Shown: positions 1 to 7,873, counted from the first letter of the stretch. The stretch is 64,000 nucleotides of DNA from Eggerthella sinensis (GCF_003339815.1 NZ_PPTT01000004.1:1-64000); one strand, 5' to 3'. Notes: generated from the letters alone by a model not told the origin. Numbers and translations: made by a program.

Positions 1-242
1 CGCCTGCGCAGGCGACCCCCGCCGAGCCGGAGCACCTCAAGCCGCTGCGCGGCCTCATGGCCTCCTCCGGCGTCAACGACGCCCAGCTGCAGGACGCCTG
101 CGGCCAGATGGGCTTCTGCACATCCGAGACGCCCGTGGCCGTGTACCCCGCCGACTTCGCGGCGTACCTCGCCGCCTCGTGGCCCGACGTTCTCGCCAAG
201 ATCGACGAGCGCAGGCCGTACACCGACAGCATCCCCTTTTAA
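1..242 (+). CDS. C-terminus of a phage protein, probably a single-strand annealing protein (partial)
   Basis: An open frame enters from outside the window (first full codon at 3) and stops at 240-242, leaving about 79 visible residues. An internal ATG at 57 has no ribosome-binding site and is not a likely start. The tail ends DSIPF, which resembles the acidic, proline-phenylalanine C-terminal tip of SSB proteins that recruits repair enzymes. The next gene encodes a DUF669 protein, which in phages usually follows an ERF/RecT-type annealing protein or an AAA ATPase. An ERF-like recombinase is therefore inferred; the domain that would prove it is outside the window. Confidence 0.55.
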   Translation, partial: PAQATPAEPEHLKPLRGLMASSGVNDAQLQDACGQMGFCTSETPVAVYPADFAAYLAASWPDVLAKIDERRPYTDSIPF

Positions 243-269
243 GAGCAATCCGAGAGATCAGGAGACGAT

Positions 270-785
270 ATGACCGAAGCAGATGTCTACGATTGGGACA
301 GCCCTATCGGCAAGGAGGCCGACGAGGGAGGGTTCAACGTCCTGCCGGAGGGAGAGTACCCCTTCGATGTGGTCTCGCTGGAGCGCGGGCGCTACGAGGG
401 CAATCCGGAGAAGGGCACCAAGCCGTGCCCCAAGGCCGTCGTCGGATTGACGGTGCACGGCGGCGAGGACCTGGGCGACGCCAACATCAAGGAGAACGTG
501 TTCCTCAACCGCAAGAACGCGTGGAAGATCAAGTCGCTGTTCGTGTGCCTGGGCCTCGTCGACCCGGGAGCCGAGGAGTTCGTCCCGAACTGGACGGCCA
601 TCGTCGGGCGCTCGGGCACGTGCACGCTCAAGCGCCGGCAGTACACCAAGGACGGAGAGACGCGCGACGCGAACGACGTGAGGCGCTTCCTGCCGCCCGC
701 GCCTGCGGCCTCGGCGCAGGCCTCTGCCCCGGCTCCCGCCCCGACTCCCGTCCAGCCGTCGTTCAGCTTCCCGACGGGGGCGTAG
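270..785 (+). CDS. DUF669 family phage protein
   Basis: A 171-residue protein. The N-terminal half contains FNVLPEGEYPFDVVSLER followed by a GTKPCPKAVVGLTV segment, the usual layout of DUF669, a small beta-rich family linked to phage replication and suspected to bind single-stranded DNA or act with a helicase. The last 40 residues are Ala/Pro-rich and end in SFSFPTGA, probably a disordered tail. It lies 27 bases after the preceding gene and 4 bases before the helicase gene, so the three are surely co-transcribed. A purine-rich GGAGA lies upstream of the ATG. The family call is firm; the biochemical role is not known. Confidence 0.8.
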   Translation: MTEADVYDWDSPIGKEADEGGFNVLPEGEYPFDVVSLERGRYEGNPEKGTKPCPKAVVGLTVHGGEDLGDANIKENVFLNRKNAWKIKSLFVCLGLVDPGAEEFVPNWTAIVGRSGTCTLKRRQYTKDGETRDANDVRRFLPPAPAASAQASAPAPAPTPVQPSFSFPTGA

Positions 786-789
786 GGAG

Positions 790-2388
790 ATGGAGCTGAG
801 GCCGTACCAGAAGGCGGCGGTCGAGGCGATCGAGGCGGACTGGCAGGGCGGGGCGCGCAAGGCGCTCCTCGTCCTGCCCACGGGCACGGGCAAGACCATC
901 GTGTTCGCCAACGTCGCCAAGAACCAGGTGGAGCGCGGCCGGCGCGGGCTCGTGCTCGCCCATCGCGGCGAGCTGCTCGACCAGGCCGCCGACAAGATCC
1001 GCGCGGCGACGGGCATGGAGTGCTCGGTCGAGAAGGCCGGCAGCACGTGCGTCGGCACGTGGAACTTCGTGACCGTCGGCAGCGTGCAGACGATGATGAG
1101 GGAGAGCCGCCTCAAGCGCTTCTCGAGCGACAGGTTCGATTTCATCGTGGTTGACGAGGCGCACCACGCGCTGTCGGACAGCTACCAGGCGGTGCTCTCG
1201 CACTTCCCCGACGCCGACGTTCTCGGCGTGACGGCCACGCCCGACCGAGGGGACAGGAGGGACCTGGGCGCGTACTTCGACAGGATATCCTACGAGTACA
1301 CCATGCCGCAGGCCATCAGGGACGGATACCTATGCCCCATCAAGGCGCAGACGGTGCCGCTCGCCATCGACCTGTCGTCGGTCAAGGTGCAGTCGGGCGA
1401 CTACTCGGCCGGCGACCTCGGCACGGCCCTCGACCCGTACCTGGGCCGCATCGCCGACGAGATGGTGGCCGCGGGGTGCATGGGGCGCAAGACCGTCGTG
1501 TTCCTGCCGCTCGTGGCCACGTCCAAGAAGTTCCGCGGGATCCTCGCGGAGCGCGGCCTGAACGCGATGGAGGTCAACGGCGAGAGCGCCGACCGCTCGG
1601 AAACCCTCGCCGCCTTCGACGCCGCGGGCGGCGGGGCGGTGCTGTGCAACTCGATGCTGCTCACCGAGGGGTGGGACTGCCCGAGCGTGGACTGCGTCGT
1701 GGTGCTGCGCCCGACCAAGGTGCGCTCGCTGTACTGCCAGATGGTCGGCCGCGGCACGCGCCTGTCGCCGGGGACCGGCAAGGCAGACCTGCTGCTGCTC
1801 GACTTCCTGTGGCACGTGGAGCGCCACGAGCTGTGCCGCCCGGCGCACCTGATCGCGGAGAGCGAGGACGTGGCCCGCGCCATGACCGAGCGCCTCGAGG
1901 CGGCCGGGTGCCCCGAGGACCTCGGGGAGGCCGAGCGCGCCGCGGCCGAGGACGTCGTGGAGCAGCGCGAGCGTGCGCTCGCCGAGCAGCTCGAGGCGAT
2001 GCGCAAGCGCAAGCGCAAGCTCGTCAACCCGCTGCAGTTCGAGATGAGCATAGCGGCCGAGGACCTGTCGGGCTACGTCCCGCAGTTCGCCTGGGAGATG
2101 GCGCCGGCGAGCGACGCGCAGAAGGCGTCGCTGGAGAAGGCCGGCATCTGCCCCGACGAGGTGGAGTGCTCGGGCAAGGCATCGCTCATCCTCGACAAGC
2201 TGTCCAAGCGCCGCGCGGAGGGCCTGGCGACGCCCAAGCAGATACGCCAGCTCGAGCAGCGGGACTTCCGCCGCGTGGGCGAGTGGACCTTCGACGCGGC
2301 CACGAGGATGATCAGCCGAATCGCGGCCAACGGGTGGCGCACGCCGTCGTCGGTGGACCCCGCGACCTACGACCCGAGGGGGGCGTGA
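790..2388 (+). CDS. DEAD/DEAH-box helicase, superfamily 2
   Basis: A 532-residue ATP-dependent DNA helicase of the phage replication module. Walker A is LPTGTGKT near residues 36-43, motif II is VDEAHHALSD near 119-128, motif III is GVTATPDRGD near 148, and motif VI is MVGRGTRLSPGTGK near 317, so both RecA-like lobes are complete. A basic segment (KRKRK, about residue 405) and an extension of more than 120 residues follow the core. The extension includes SDAQKASLEKAG and TPKQIRQLEQ segments that are common at the C-termini of phage helicases of this kind. It begins 4 bases after the DUF669 gene and ends just before the primase-helicase gene. Confidence 0.9.
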   Translation: MELRPYQKAAVEAIEADWQGGARKALLVLPTGTGKTIVFANVAKNQVERGRRGLVLAHRGELLDQAADKIRAATGMECSVEKAGSTCVGTWNFVTVGSVQTMMRESRLKRFSSDRFDFIVVDEAHHALSDSYQAVLSHFPDADVLGVTATPDRGDRRDLGAYFDRISYEYTMPQAIRDGYLCPIKAQTVPLAIDLSSVKVQSGDYSAGDLGTALDPYLGRIADEMVAAGCMGRKTVVFLPLVATSKKFRGILAERGLNAMEVNGESADRSETLAAFDAAGGGAVLCNSMLLTEGWDCPSVDCVVVLRPTKVRSLYCQMVGRGTRLSPGTGKADLLLLDFLWHVERHELCRPAHLIAESEDVARAMTERLEAAGCPEDLGEAERAAAEDVVEQRERALAEQLEAMRKRKRKLVNPLQFEMSIAAEDLSGYVPQFAWEMAPASDAQKASLEKAGICPDEVECSGKASLILDKLSKRRAEGLATPKQIRQLEQRDFRRVGEWTFDAATRMISRIAANGWRTPSSVDPATYDPRGA

Positions 2389-2392
2389 TCGC

Positions 2393-4627
2393 GTGGCTGC
2401 CGAAGGATACGACCTCGCAGCGTGCCTGGCGGCGCTGTCGCCCGAAACGATGGAGTACTCGGACTGGGTGCAGGTCGGCATGGCGCTCAAGCACGAGGGC
2501 TACGGCTTCGACGTCTGGGACTCGTGGAGCAGCGGGGACGCAGTGCGCTACAAGGGGAACGGGGCCATGCGGCGCAAGTGGGACGGCTTCGGAGGGTCGG
2601 CGACGCCCGTGACGGGCGGCACGATCGTGCAGATGGCCAAGGACGCCGGATGGCGCCCGCCCGCGCCCGAGGGGTCGGACGAGGCGTACGGATGGGACTC
2701 CGCGATCACGTGCCGCGAGCGCGTCGTGGACCCTTCGTGGGTCGAGGCGTCGGAGGTCGCCGAGCCGGCCGAGTGGGACCCGGTGTCGCAGGCGGTCCAG
2801 TACATAGAGGCGCTGTTCGACGCGGAGGAGAACGTCGGCTACGTCGTCGAGGCGTGGCAGAAGAACGGGCGGTGGATCCCCAGGAACCGCGGCTACTACG
2901 ACCGCACGGCCGGGCAGCTCGTCGAGGAGCTGTCGCGCAAGGGCAACGTCGAGGAGGTGTTCGGCGACCCCAACCCCGAGGCGGGCGCATGGGTGCATTT
3001 CAACCCGCTCGACGGCGCCGGCGTCAAGAACGCCAACGTCACGGAGTTCCGCTACGCGCTCGTGGAATCCGACAACATGAGCCTCGGCAAGCAGCGCGCG
3101 ATCATGGAAGAGCTGGAGCTGCCCATCGCCGTCATGGTGCACAGCGGGGGCAAGAGCATCCACGCGATCGTGAGGGTGGACGCGCCCGACTACGGCGAGT
3201 ACCAGAAGCGCGTGGAGTACCTGTACCGCGTGTGCCGCGAGAACGGGCTCGACCTGGACACGCAGAACAAGAACCCGAGCCGCCTTTCGAGGATGCCCGG
3301 GTTCGAGCGCGGCGGATCCAAGCAGTTCATAGTCGCGAAGGACGTCGGGAAGGAGTCGTGGGACGAGTGGCGCGAGTGGGTGGAGGAGCAGTCGGACGAC
3401 CTGCCCGACCCCGAGTCGCTCGCCGGCGTCTGGGACGACCTGCCGGAGCTCTCGCCGCCGCTCATCGACGGCGTGCTGCGCCAGGGCCACAAGATGATGC
3501 TCGGCGGCCCCAGCAAGGCCGGCAAGTCCTTCGCGCTCATCGAGATGTGCGTGGCCATAGCCGAGGGCGTTGGGTGGCTCGGCTTCGGCTGCGCGCAGGG
3601 CCGCGTGCTCTACGTCAACCTTGAGCTCGACCGGGCGAGCTGCCTGCACCGCTTCCGCGACGTCTACGCCGCCATGGGCGTGGAGCCTGCGAACCTGCGG
3701 AACATCGACGTGTGGAACCTGCGCGGCAAGTCCAAGCCCATGGACAAGCTGGCCCCGTCGCTCATACGGCGCGCCCTCAAGACGCGGCCCATCGCCGTGG
3801 TGATCGACCCGATCTACAAGGTGATCACCGGCGACGAGAACTCGGCCGACCAGATGGCCGCGTTCTGCAACCAGTTCGACCGCGTGGCCACCGAGCTCGG
3901 GTGCGCCGTCGTGTACTGCCACCATCACAGCAAGGGCAGCCAGGGCGGGAAGCGCTCCATGGACCGCGTGAGCGGCTCGGGCGTGTTCGCCCGCGACCCT
4001 GACGCGCTGCTGGACATGATCGAGCTCGAGCAGACCGACGCGCTGCGCCAGCAGCAGGAGGACGCCGCGGTGTGCGAGGCGCTCGAGCGCGCCATGGGCG
4101 AGCTCGGCCCCACCGGCTGGGAGGACGTCGTTGCCCCCGACGACCGCGTGACGGCCAAGCGCTTCCTGGACGCCGCACGCGCGCTCCTGGGCGGCGATCG
4201 CGCCGCCGAGGGGGCGATGCTCGCGGAGGTGGCCGCGGCCCGCAAGGCGGCCGCAGGGCGCACTGCGTGGCGCATCGAGGGCACCCTGCGCGAGTTCCCG
4301 CGCTTCGAGCCGCTGAACCTGTGGTTCGACTACCCGGTGCACCGGCCGGACGCCACGGGCGCGCTCGGCGACCTGGAGAGCGAGGGCGAGGCGCCGCCGT
4401 GGAAGCGCAACTTCGGCAAGAAGAAGACGCCTGAGGACAGGTCGAAGGAGCGCAAGGCGGCGCTGGACGAGGCGTTCGCGTCGTGCGACGCGGGCGGCAA
4501 GGTCACGCTGCGGGACGTCGCCGAGTACATGGGCGTTGCCGAGAAGACCGTCCGCCGGCGGGTCAAGGAGCACGGTGGGTACTGGATCGACGAGGGAGAG
4601 ATCGGCAGGAAGGGCGATGCGCGATGA
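2393..4627 (+). CDS. Phage primase-helicase: PriCT-2, primase-like region, RepA-type AAA ATPase, C-terminal HTH
   Basis: A 744-residue replication protein with a GTG start 4 bases after the helicase stop. The N-terminus (about residues 5-90) resembles PriCT-2, with LSPETMEYSDWVQVGMALKH and a DxWDxWS motif. Residues about 240-305 (HSGGKSIHAIVRVD, then NPSRLSRMPG) look like an archaeo-eukaryotic-type primase segment. A RepA/AAA_25 ATPase follows: GGPSKAGKSF Walker A near 370-380, VLYVNLELD, VVIDPIYKV Walker B near 465, and VVYCHHHSKG. The C-terminus has a helix-turn-helix (LRDVAEYMGVAEKTVRRRV). This is probably the replicative helicase-loader/primase of the phage. It sits directly before the iteron-like region, consistent with an initiator acting on an adjacent origin. 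The domain boundaries are estimates. Confidence 0.85.
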   Translation: MAAEGYDLAACLAALSPETMEYSDWVQVGMALKHEGYGFDVWDSWSSGDAVRYKGNGAMRRKWDGFGGSATPVTGGTIVQMAKDAGWRPPAPEGSDEAYGWDSAITCRERVVDPSWVEASEVAEPAEWDPVSQAVQYIEALFDAEENVGYVVEAWQKNGRWIPRNRGYYDRTAGQLVEELSRKGNVEEVFGDPNPEAGAWVHFNPLDGAGVKNANVTEFRYALVESDNMSLGKQRAIMEELELPIAVMVHSGGKSIHAIVRVDAPDYGEYQKRVEYLYRVCRENGLDLDTQNKNPSRLSRMPGFERGGSKQFIVAKDVGKESWDEWREWVEEQSDDLPDPESLAGVWDDLPELSPPLIDGVLRQGHKMMLGGPSKAGKSFALIEMCVAIAEGVGWLGFGCAQGRVLYVNLELDRASCLHRFRDVYAAMGVEPANLRNIDVWNLRGKSKPMDKLAPSLIRRALKTRPIAVVIDPIYKVITGDENSADQMAAFCNQFDRVATELGCAVVYCHHHSKGSQGGKRSMDRVSGSGVFARDPDALLDMIELEQTDALRQQQEDAAVCEALERAMGELGPTGWEDVVAPDDRVTAKRFLDAARALLGGDRAAEGAMLAEVAAARKAAAGRTAWRIEGTLREFPRFEPLNLWFDYPVHRPDATGALGDLESEGEAPPWKRNFGKKKTPEDRSKERKAALDEAFASCDAGGKVTLRDVAEYMGVAEKTVRRRVKEHGGYWIDEGEIGRKGDAR

Positions 4628-4829
4628 AGGGACAGAATCGGAGGGACACGCGTCCCGTCCGGGCGTCCGAAAAGGCGCGCGCCGCCGGTTTTGTCCGTCC
4701 GTCGCTTTCGGACAATCTCGGGAAATCGTGTCCCTGTCCCTCTGAGGGACAAACTCGTGAAATACCGACTTTGACCCGAGGGACAGACAAACCTAATTAC
4801 TACGTAATTAGCAGGGTGTCCCTGTCCCA
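4628..4829. repeat. Iteron-like cluster of AGGGACA / TGTCCCT; candidate phage replication origin
   Basis: Eight copies of a 7-base motif lie within about 200 bases. AGGGACA is at 4628, 4642, 4745 and 4779. TGTCCCT is at 4729, 4735 and 4817, and TGTCCCA is at 4823. A looser pair, TTGTCC and GGACAA, lies between. The cluster sits immediately after the primase-helicase gene and encloses an AT-rich palindrome. The roughly 310 bases between 4628 and 4941 are open in one frame, but the predicted peptide is low-complexity and the next gene has its own strong ribosome-binding site. The stretch therefore reads as non-coding. Confidence 0.55.
4793..4811. repeat. AT-rich palindrome inside the iteron-like cluster
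   Basis: Two perfect 8-base arms (CTAATTAC and GTAATTAG) flank a 3-base TAC spacer. This is the most AT-rich stretch of the surrounding replication region and lies between AGGGACA copies. It could be a DNA-unwinding element, a protein-binding site or a small hairpin. Confidence 0.5.
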
Positions 4830-4941
4830 GGGTCAAGGGGTGAAGGAAGGCGGGCTAAAGCTGCGCCCGCCGTCCTCCCTTCCCCTGTCCTTGACAAAGC
4901 GTCGAAAATCAAAATCAATCACTACTCAGGAGGTAACAGTT

Positions 4942-5682
4942 ATGGAATACGGGAGGTTCGTCAGGACGGACATCGAGATGGACGATGGCGGCGTTCGCGC
5001 CATCATGCGGTTCGACGCGGAGGCAATCAACGACATCGCGGGCAAGGTGGACGCGGAGGTGTTCGATCTGATCGCAGTCGAGCGCGGCTATCGCAAGCAG
5101 GACGTGGACGTGGCGGCGCTGCGGGAGCTGGCCGATAGTCTCGTTCAATGGGTGTGCATCGACGGGACGGCGAATGATGTTCTCAAATACGCAGCCGATA
5201 GATTCGTGCCGAACAACGCCATGCCGTACCTGATTCGCAACGGCGCCGTCATGCAGGCCATCATCGCGAGCATCGGCGGCAGTATCCGCAAGGCCATCGA
5301 CGGTGCGCCGAAGCCTGCGGTGCTGGGAGCCGACGGCAAGCCAATCGAGGTCGGGCAGACGGTCTACGATGAGTCGGGCGGCATATTCCATGTCTGCGCG
5401 CTGGCACGCGACGGCATCGAGACCACCTGCGGATATTTGAGTGCAAGCAGCATTTCCCACACCCCGCCCGACACCCAGAAGCGCATCGACTGGGACAAGG
5501 GCGAGGAGTTCGAGGGCTATTGGGGATGCGATGGCTGCGACTGCGAGGCGTGCCCGTCCCTCATCGGCAACGAAAAACCCTGCGAGCACTACGGCGTCGC
5601 AAACTGCGCCATCGCCCAGGACATGGACATTGCGCGCCGCGAGCAGGAGTTGCACACCCGGACGACGGGAGGCGCGAAGTGA
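4942..5682 (+). CDS. Phage protein of unknown function with a C-terminal Cys cluster
   Basis: A 246-residue protein. The start is set by a perfect AGGAGG (4928-4933) eight bases before the ATG, although the frame is open further upstream. The first 150 residues look alpha-helical and soluble. The C-terminal part has a YWGCDGCDCEACPSL stretch and further cysteines (PCEHYGVANC) that could bind a metal. The stop overlaps the GTG of the PAPS-reductase-like gene (GTGA), so the two are translationally coupled. I recognise no family. Its place after the candidate origin suggests an accessory replication or DNA-metabolism role, but that is inference. Confidence 0.75.
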   Translation: MEYGRFVRTDIEMDDGGVRAIMRFDAEAINDIAGKVDAEVFDLIAVERGYRKQDVDVAALRELADSLVQWVCIDGTANDVLKYAADRFVPNNAMPYLIRNGAVMQAIIASIGGSIRKAIDGAPKPAVLGADGKPIEVGQTVYDESGGIFHVCALARDGIETTCGYLSASSISHTPPDTQKRIDWDKGEEFEGYWGCDGCDCEACPSLIGNEKPCEHYGVANCAIAQDMDIARREQELHTRTTGGAK

Positions 5683-6368
5683 GCTGGCATATAGCATCCG
5701 TCTCCTGGGGCAAGGACAGCCTCGCCATGCTTCATCTGCTGATAGATCGCGGCATGCCGCTCGACGAGGTGGTGTTCTACGACACGGGCGCTGAGTTCCG
5801 CGCGATCTACGCCGAACGGGACGCGACGCTGCCCCTGCTGAGAGAGCGTGGCATCGCCTACACGGAGCTGCGGCCGAGAGATCCGTTCTTCTACAACATG
5901 CTCGTGCGTCCCGTCCGTTCGCGCGCGACAGGCGAAGTACACGCGTACGGCTACGGGTGGTGTGGCGGGGTCTGCCGTTGGGGCACGTCCGAGAAAACCG
6001 CTGCGATAGACAAGCACGCCAAGGCGATGGGCGCGACGGTGCAGTACGTGGGGATAGCATCCGACGAGACGGCGCGCCTTGCCAAGAAGCGCTACGACCA
6101 CATAGCCCATCCCCTCGCTGACTGGGGCATGACCGAGGCCGACTGCTTGGCTGCGTGCTACGAGCGCGGCCACGAATGGAGCGAGGGCGGCATGCGCTTG
6201 TACGACGTGCTCGACCGCGTGAGCTGCTGGTGCTGTCGCAACAAGAACCAGCGCGAGCTAAAGGCGATCCACGACCATCTGCCGGATTACTGGCAGCGGC
6301 TGCTCGCGCTTGAATCACGGCTCGGCCAGATGAAGCGCAAGCCGCTCGAAGCGATAGGGGGCGAGTAG
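5679..6368 (+). CDS. Phage PAPS-reductase-like (adenine nucleotide alpha-hydrolase) protein
   Basis: About 229 residues with a GTG start overlapping the previous stop. The N-terminus has SWGKDSLAML, the SGGKDS-type PP-loop that binds ATP or an adenylated substrate. It is followed by DEVVFYDTGAEF and, later, ARLAKKRYDHIAHPLADWGMTEADC and a CWCCRNK cysteine motif. These mark the phosphoadenosine phosphosulfate reductase superfamily, whose phage members are related to DndC-like proteins rather than sulfur assimilation enzymes. The substrate in phage is not established; DNA or nucleotide modification and sulfur transfer are both possible. It is followed 2 bases later by a small coupled gene. Confidence 0.85.
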   Translation: MSWHIASVSWGKDSLAMLHLLIDRGMPLDEVVFYDTGAEFRAIYAERDATLPLLRERGIAYTELRPRDPFFYNMLVRPVRSRATGEVHAYGYGWCGGVCRWGTSEKTAAIDKHAKAMGATVQYVGIASDETARLAKKRYDHIAHPLADWGMTEADCLAACYERGHEWSEGGMRLYDVLDRVSCWCCRNKNQRELKAIHDHLPDYWQRLLALESRLGQMKRKPLEAIGGE

Positions 6369-6370
6369 CC

Positions 6371-6460
6371 ATGAAATGCCCGATGACGTTCGGAAACCCG
6401 TGCGCCGATGCCGACGAAGAGTTTCGCGACCGTCTGCGTGCGAAGGTGGTTGAGCCATGA
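6371..6460 (+). CDS. Small phage protein, 29 residues
   Basis: Begins 2 bases after the PAPS-reductase-like stop and overlaps the RusA start by ATGA. The peptide starts MKCPMTFGNPCADADEEF, has two cysteines and an acidic/basic C-terminus. The tight fit between two genes on both sides is the main evidence that it is translated. It may simply couple translation of its neighbours. No family is recognised. Confidence 0.5.
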   Translation: MKCPMTFGNPCADADEEFRDRLRAKVVEP

Positions 6461-6861
6461 TCGAGTTCTTCGAGCCGATGGTGCCGCCGACCGTGACGCA
6501 CAACGCGCTCGAGATCCACCGTTACGGCAAGGCGTCGAGGATCGGAAAGTCGGCCGAGCTCGTCGAGGCGGAGGCGGCATGGCGCGCGCGATTGGCCCCG
6601 CACGCCCCTGAGACGCCCCTCCGGGGCCCGGTCCGCCTGGAGATGCGCATCTGCTGGCCGACGGGCGGGAAGCACCCGCAGGGGGCGCCCCACGCTTCCA
6701 AGCCGGACGCCGACAACGTGGAGAAGACCGTGTTCGACGTGATGGCGAAGCTCGGCTACTTCGAGGACGACAGCCGCATCGCGCTGCATACGACGGCGAA
6801 GCTGTGGAGCGACCCTGCGGGGATCTACGTGAGGATGGAGGAGATACCGGCGAACGCATAA
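6457..6861 (+). CDS. rusA: RusA family Holliday junction resolvase
   Basis: A 134-residue endodeoxyribonuclease that cuts four-way DNA junctions formed in phage recombination and replication. The family motif KPDADNVEKTVFDVM is at residues 82-96 and supplies the paired acidic residues (D84, D86) of the active site. A further acidic stretch, YFEDDSRI, follows at about 102-109, as in other RusA proteins. The length matches the family (about 120-140). It is the last gene of the replication block; its start overlaps the small gene before it. Confidence 0.93.
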   Translation: MIEFFEPMVPPTVTHNALEIHRYGKASRIGKSAELVEAEAAWRARLAPHAPETPLRGPVRLEMRICWPTGGKHPQGAPHASKPDADNVEKTVFDVMAKLGYFEDDSRIALHTTAKLWSDPAGIYVRMEEIPANA

Positions 6862-6970
6862 TGGTGATCCTCCACAAGGCATACACAATCGGCCATGACC
6901 GAGTTTCGCGAAGATGGCGGGACCCGGTTTGAGGCGGTAATATGATAGAGCGAAGAAAGGAGGAGCCGAA

Positions 6971-7150
6971 ATGCCAGTAGTTCACAACGTCAGCTCGAAT
7001 TCAAGCGTCTATTACGTTTACGAAAAGGAGCAGAGTTTTTACAAGCTTATCGTGATAACTGAAGATAGAAAAGAAGCTGGAGCGTACTTAGGACTCGACA
7101 AGTATGCAGTCGTCCATGCCAACGCAGCAATAGTGACTCAACTTCTTTAG
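6971..7150 (+). CDS. Small phage protein of unknown function, 59 residues
   Basis: A short gene with a strong AAAGGAGGA ribosome-binding site (about 6956-6964) before the ATG. The product begins MPVVHNVSSNSSVYYVYEKE, is mixed alpha/beta and has no cysteine or membrane segment. Base composition is clearly more AT-rich than its neighbours, suggesting later acquisition (a moron-like gene). A Rho-independent terminator follows 9 bases after the stop, so transcription of the early block probably ends here. Not recognised. Confidence 0.65.
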   Translation: MPVVHNVSSNSSVYYVYEKEQSFYKLIVITEDRKEAGAYLGLDKYAVVHANAAIVTQLL

Positions 7151-7159
7151 CATCCCTTC

Positions 7160-7185
7160 AACCGCCCTACAGGGCGGTTTTTGTT
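7160..7185 (+). terminator. Rho-independent terminator after the early block
   Basis: ACCGCCCT and AGGGCGGT form a GC-rich stem around a 2-base loop, and a run of T follows (TTTTTG). It closes the plus-strand early genes just before the convergent minus-strand gene. Confidence 0.85.
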
Positions 7186-7203
7186 CTCAGCCCCAGAGGC
7201 CAA

Positions 7204-7662
7204 TCATTTGCCGCCGACGACAATGCCCTCCAGTATCCTTCGATTGATACTCCGTTTCCATTTGAGTTGTTTTTCCGAAAGGTTGCGTTTCCGCCTCGTG
7301 TTCATCAGGAAGTCATATTCCTTTTCACCGTACAAAAAGCCTTGGCTACGAGCGTACTCGATGAGATCCTCGTTCGCGTTGGCATAGGGGTCGGCCTTGA
7401 TGCGCTTTAAGCCATCGAACACGTTTCCGGTGTCTATCTCCATGAACTTGTTCACGCACACGTTGCCAACGTAAGTTTCGTTCCCGTTGAGCGTGTTTCG
7501 TATGAAGCAGAATTCCTTGATGTAATGGCCGCACGGGCAATTACCCGATTCCTCGTGCCACTCGAATTTGACAACGATCCATTCCGATTTTGCGTCATCG
7601 AAATTGTCAGCTTCCGAAAGAGGCACGATGTGCTCTGCGAGCTGCCGTCTGTTGTGTCCCAT
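7204..7662 (-). CDS. Lone minus-strand prophage gene, CxCGH-containing protein (moron-like)
   Basis: A 152-residue protein, starting at the ATG of MGHNRRQLAEHIVPL because AGGAGGG lies 4 bases upstream of it; an ATG 21 bases earlier has no such site. Near residue 42 it has NCPCGHYIKEFCFIRN, and GNVCVNKFM follows, giving cysteines and a histidine that could hold a metal. A C-terminal basic helix (RRKRNLSEKQLKWKRSINR) follows. It is AT-rich for the region, transcribed against all late genes, and bounded by a terminator. These are typical of a moron, often lysogenic-conversion or anti-phage cargo. No family is recognised. Confidence 0.8.
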   Translation of the reverse strand: MGHNRRQLAEHIVPLSEADNFDDAKSEWIVVKFEWHEESGNCPCGHYIKEFCFIRNTLNGNETYVGNVCVNKFMEIDTGNVFDGLKRIKADPYANANEDLIEYARSQGFLYGEKEYDFLMNTRRKRNLSEKQLKWKRSINRRILEGIVVGGK

Positions 7663-7726
7663 GGATCCCTCCTGTGCTCTCATCCCCTCTTGGCGCGCAC
7701 TCTAACATACGGTAATGAGGTCAGCA

Positions 7727-7858
7727 ATGATTGCTTTCTTACAATACGAAAACATCCCCGGTGACGGCTCCGGCATCATGGGCCCCGCCACGCGACGTGG
7801 CGCCCACACCCTCCTCGGCAGGCCCGCGACCGGCATCGGCGCGGGCCTCGCCGCATGA
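7727..7858 (+). CDS. Possible 43-residue ORF before the HNH gene (doubtful)
   Basis: The ATG at 7727 has GAGG six bases upstream, and the frame closes at 7856-7858, 15 bases before the HNH start. The peptide begins MIAFLQYENIPGDGSGIMGP and ends GIGAGLAA. Nothing in it is recognised, and the codons after the first ten look like ordinary GC-rich filler. It may be the transcribed leader of the late operon rather than a gene. It contains a CCACG-CGA-CGTGG inverted repeat. Confidence 0.25.
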   Translation: MIAFLQYENIPGDGSGIMGPATRRGAHTLLGRPATGIGAGLAA

Positions 7859-7873
7859 GCGACAGGAGACGAC

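Noticed and set aside
57..242. A stand-alone 61-residue gene starting at 57
   Set aside because: The frame continues from before position 1 and there is no ribosome-binding site; it is the tail of a longer gene.
2312..4573. Antisense frame opposite the helicase and primase-helicase genes
   Set aside because: The true genes have complete motifs on the plus strand.
4624..4941. N-terminal extension of the unknown phage protein through the iteron-like region
   Set aside because: The peptide is low-complexity and the real start has a perfect AGGAGG eight bases before the ATG.
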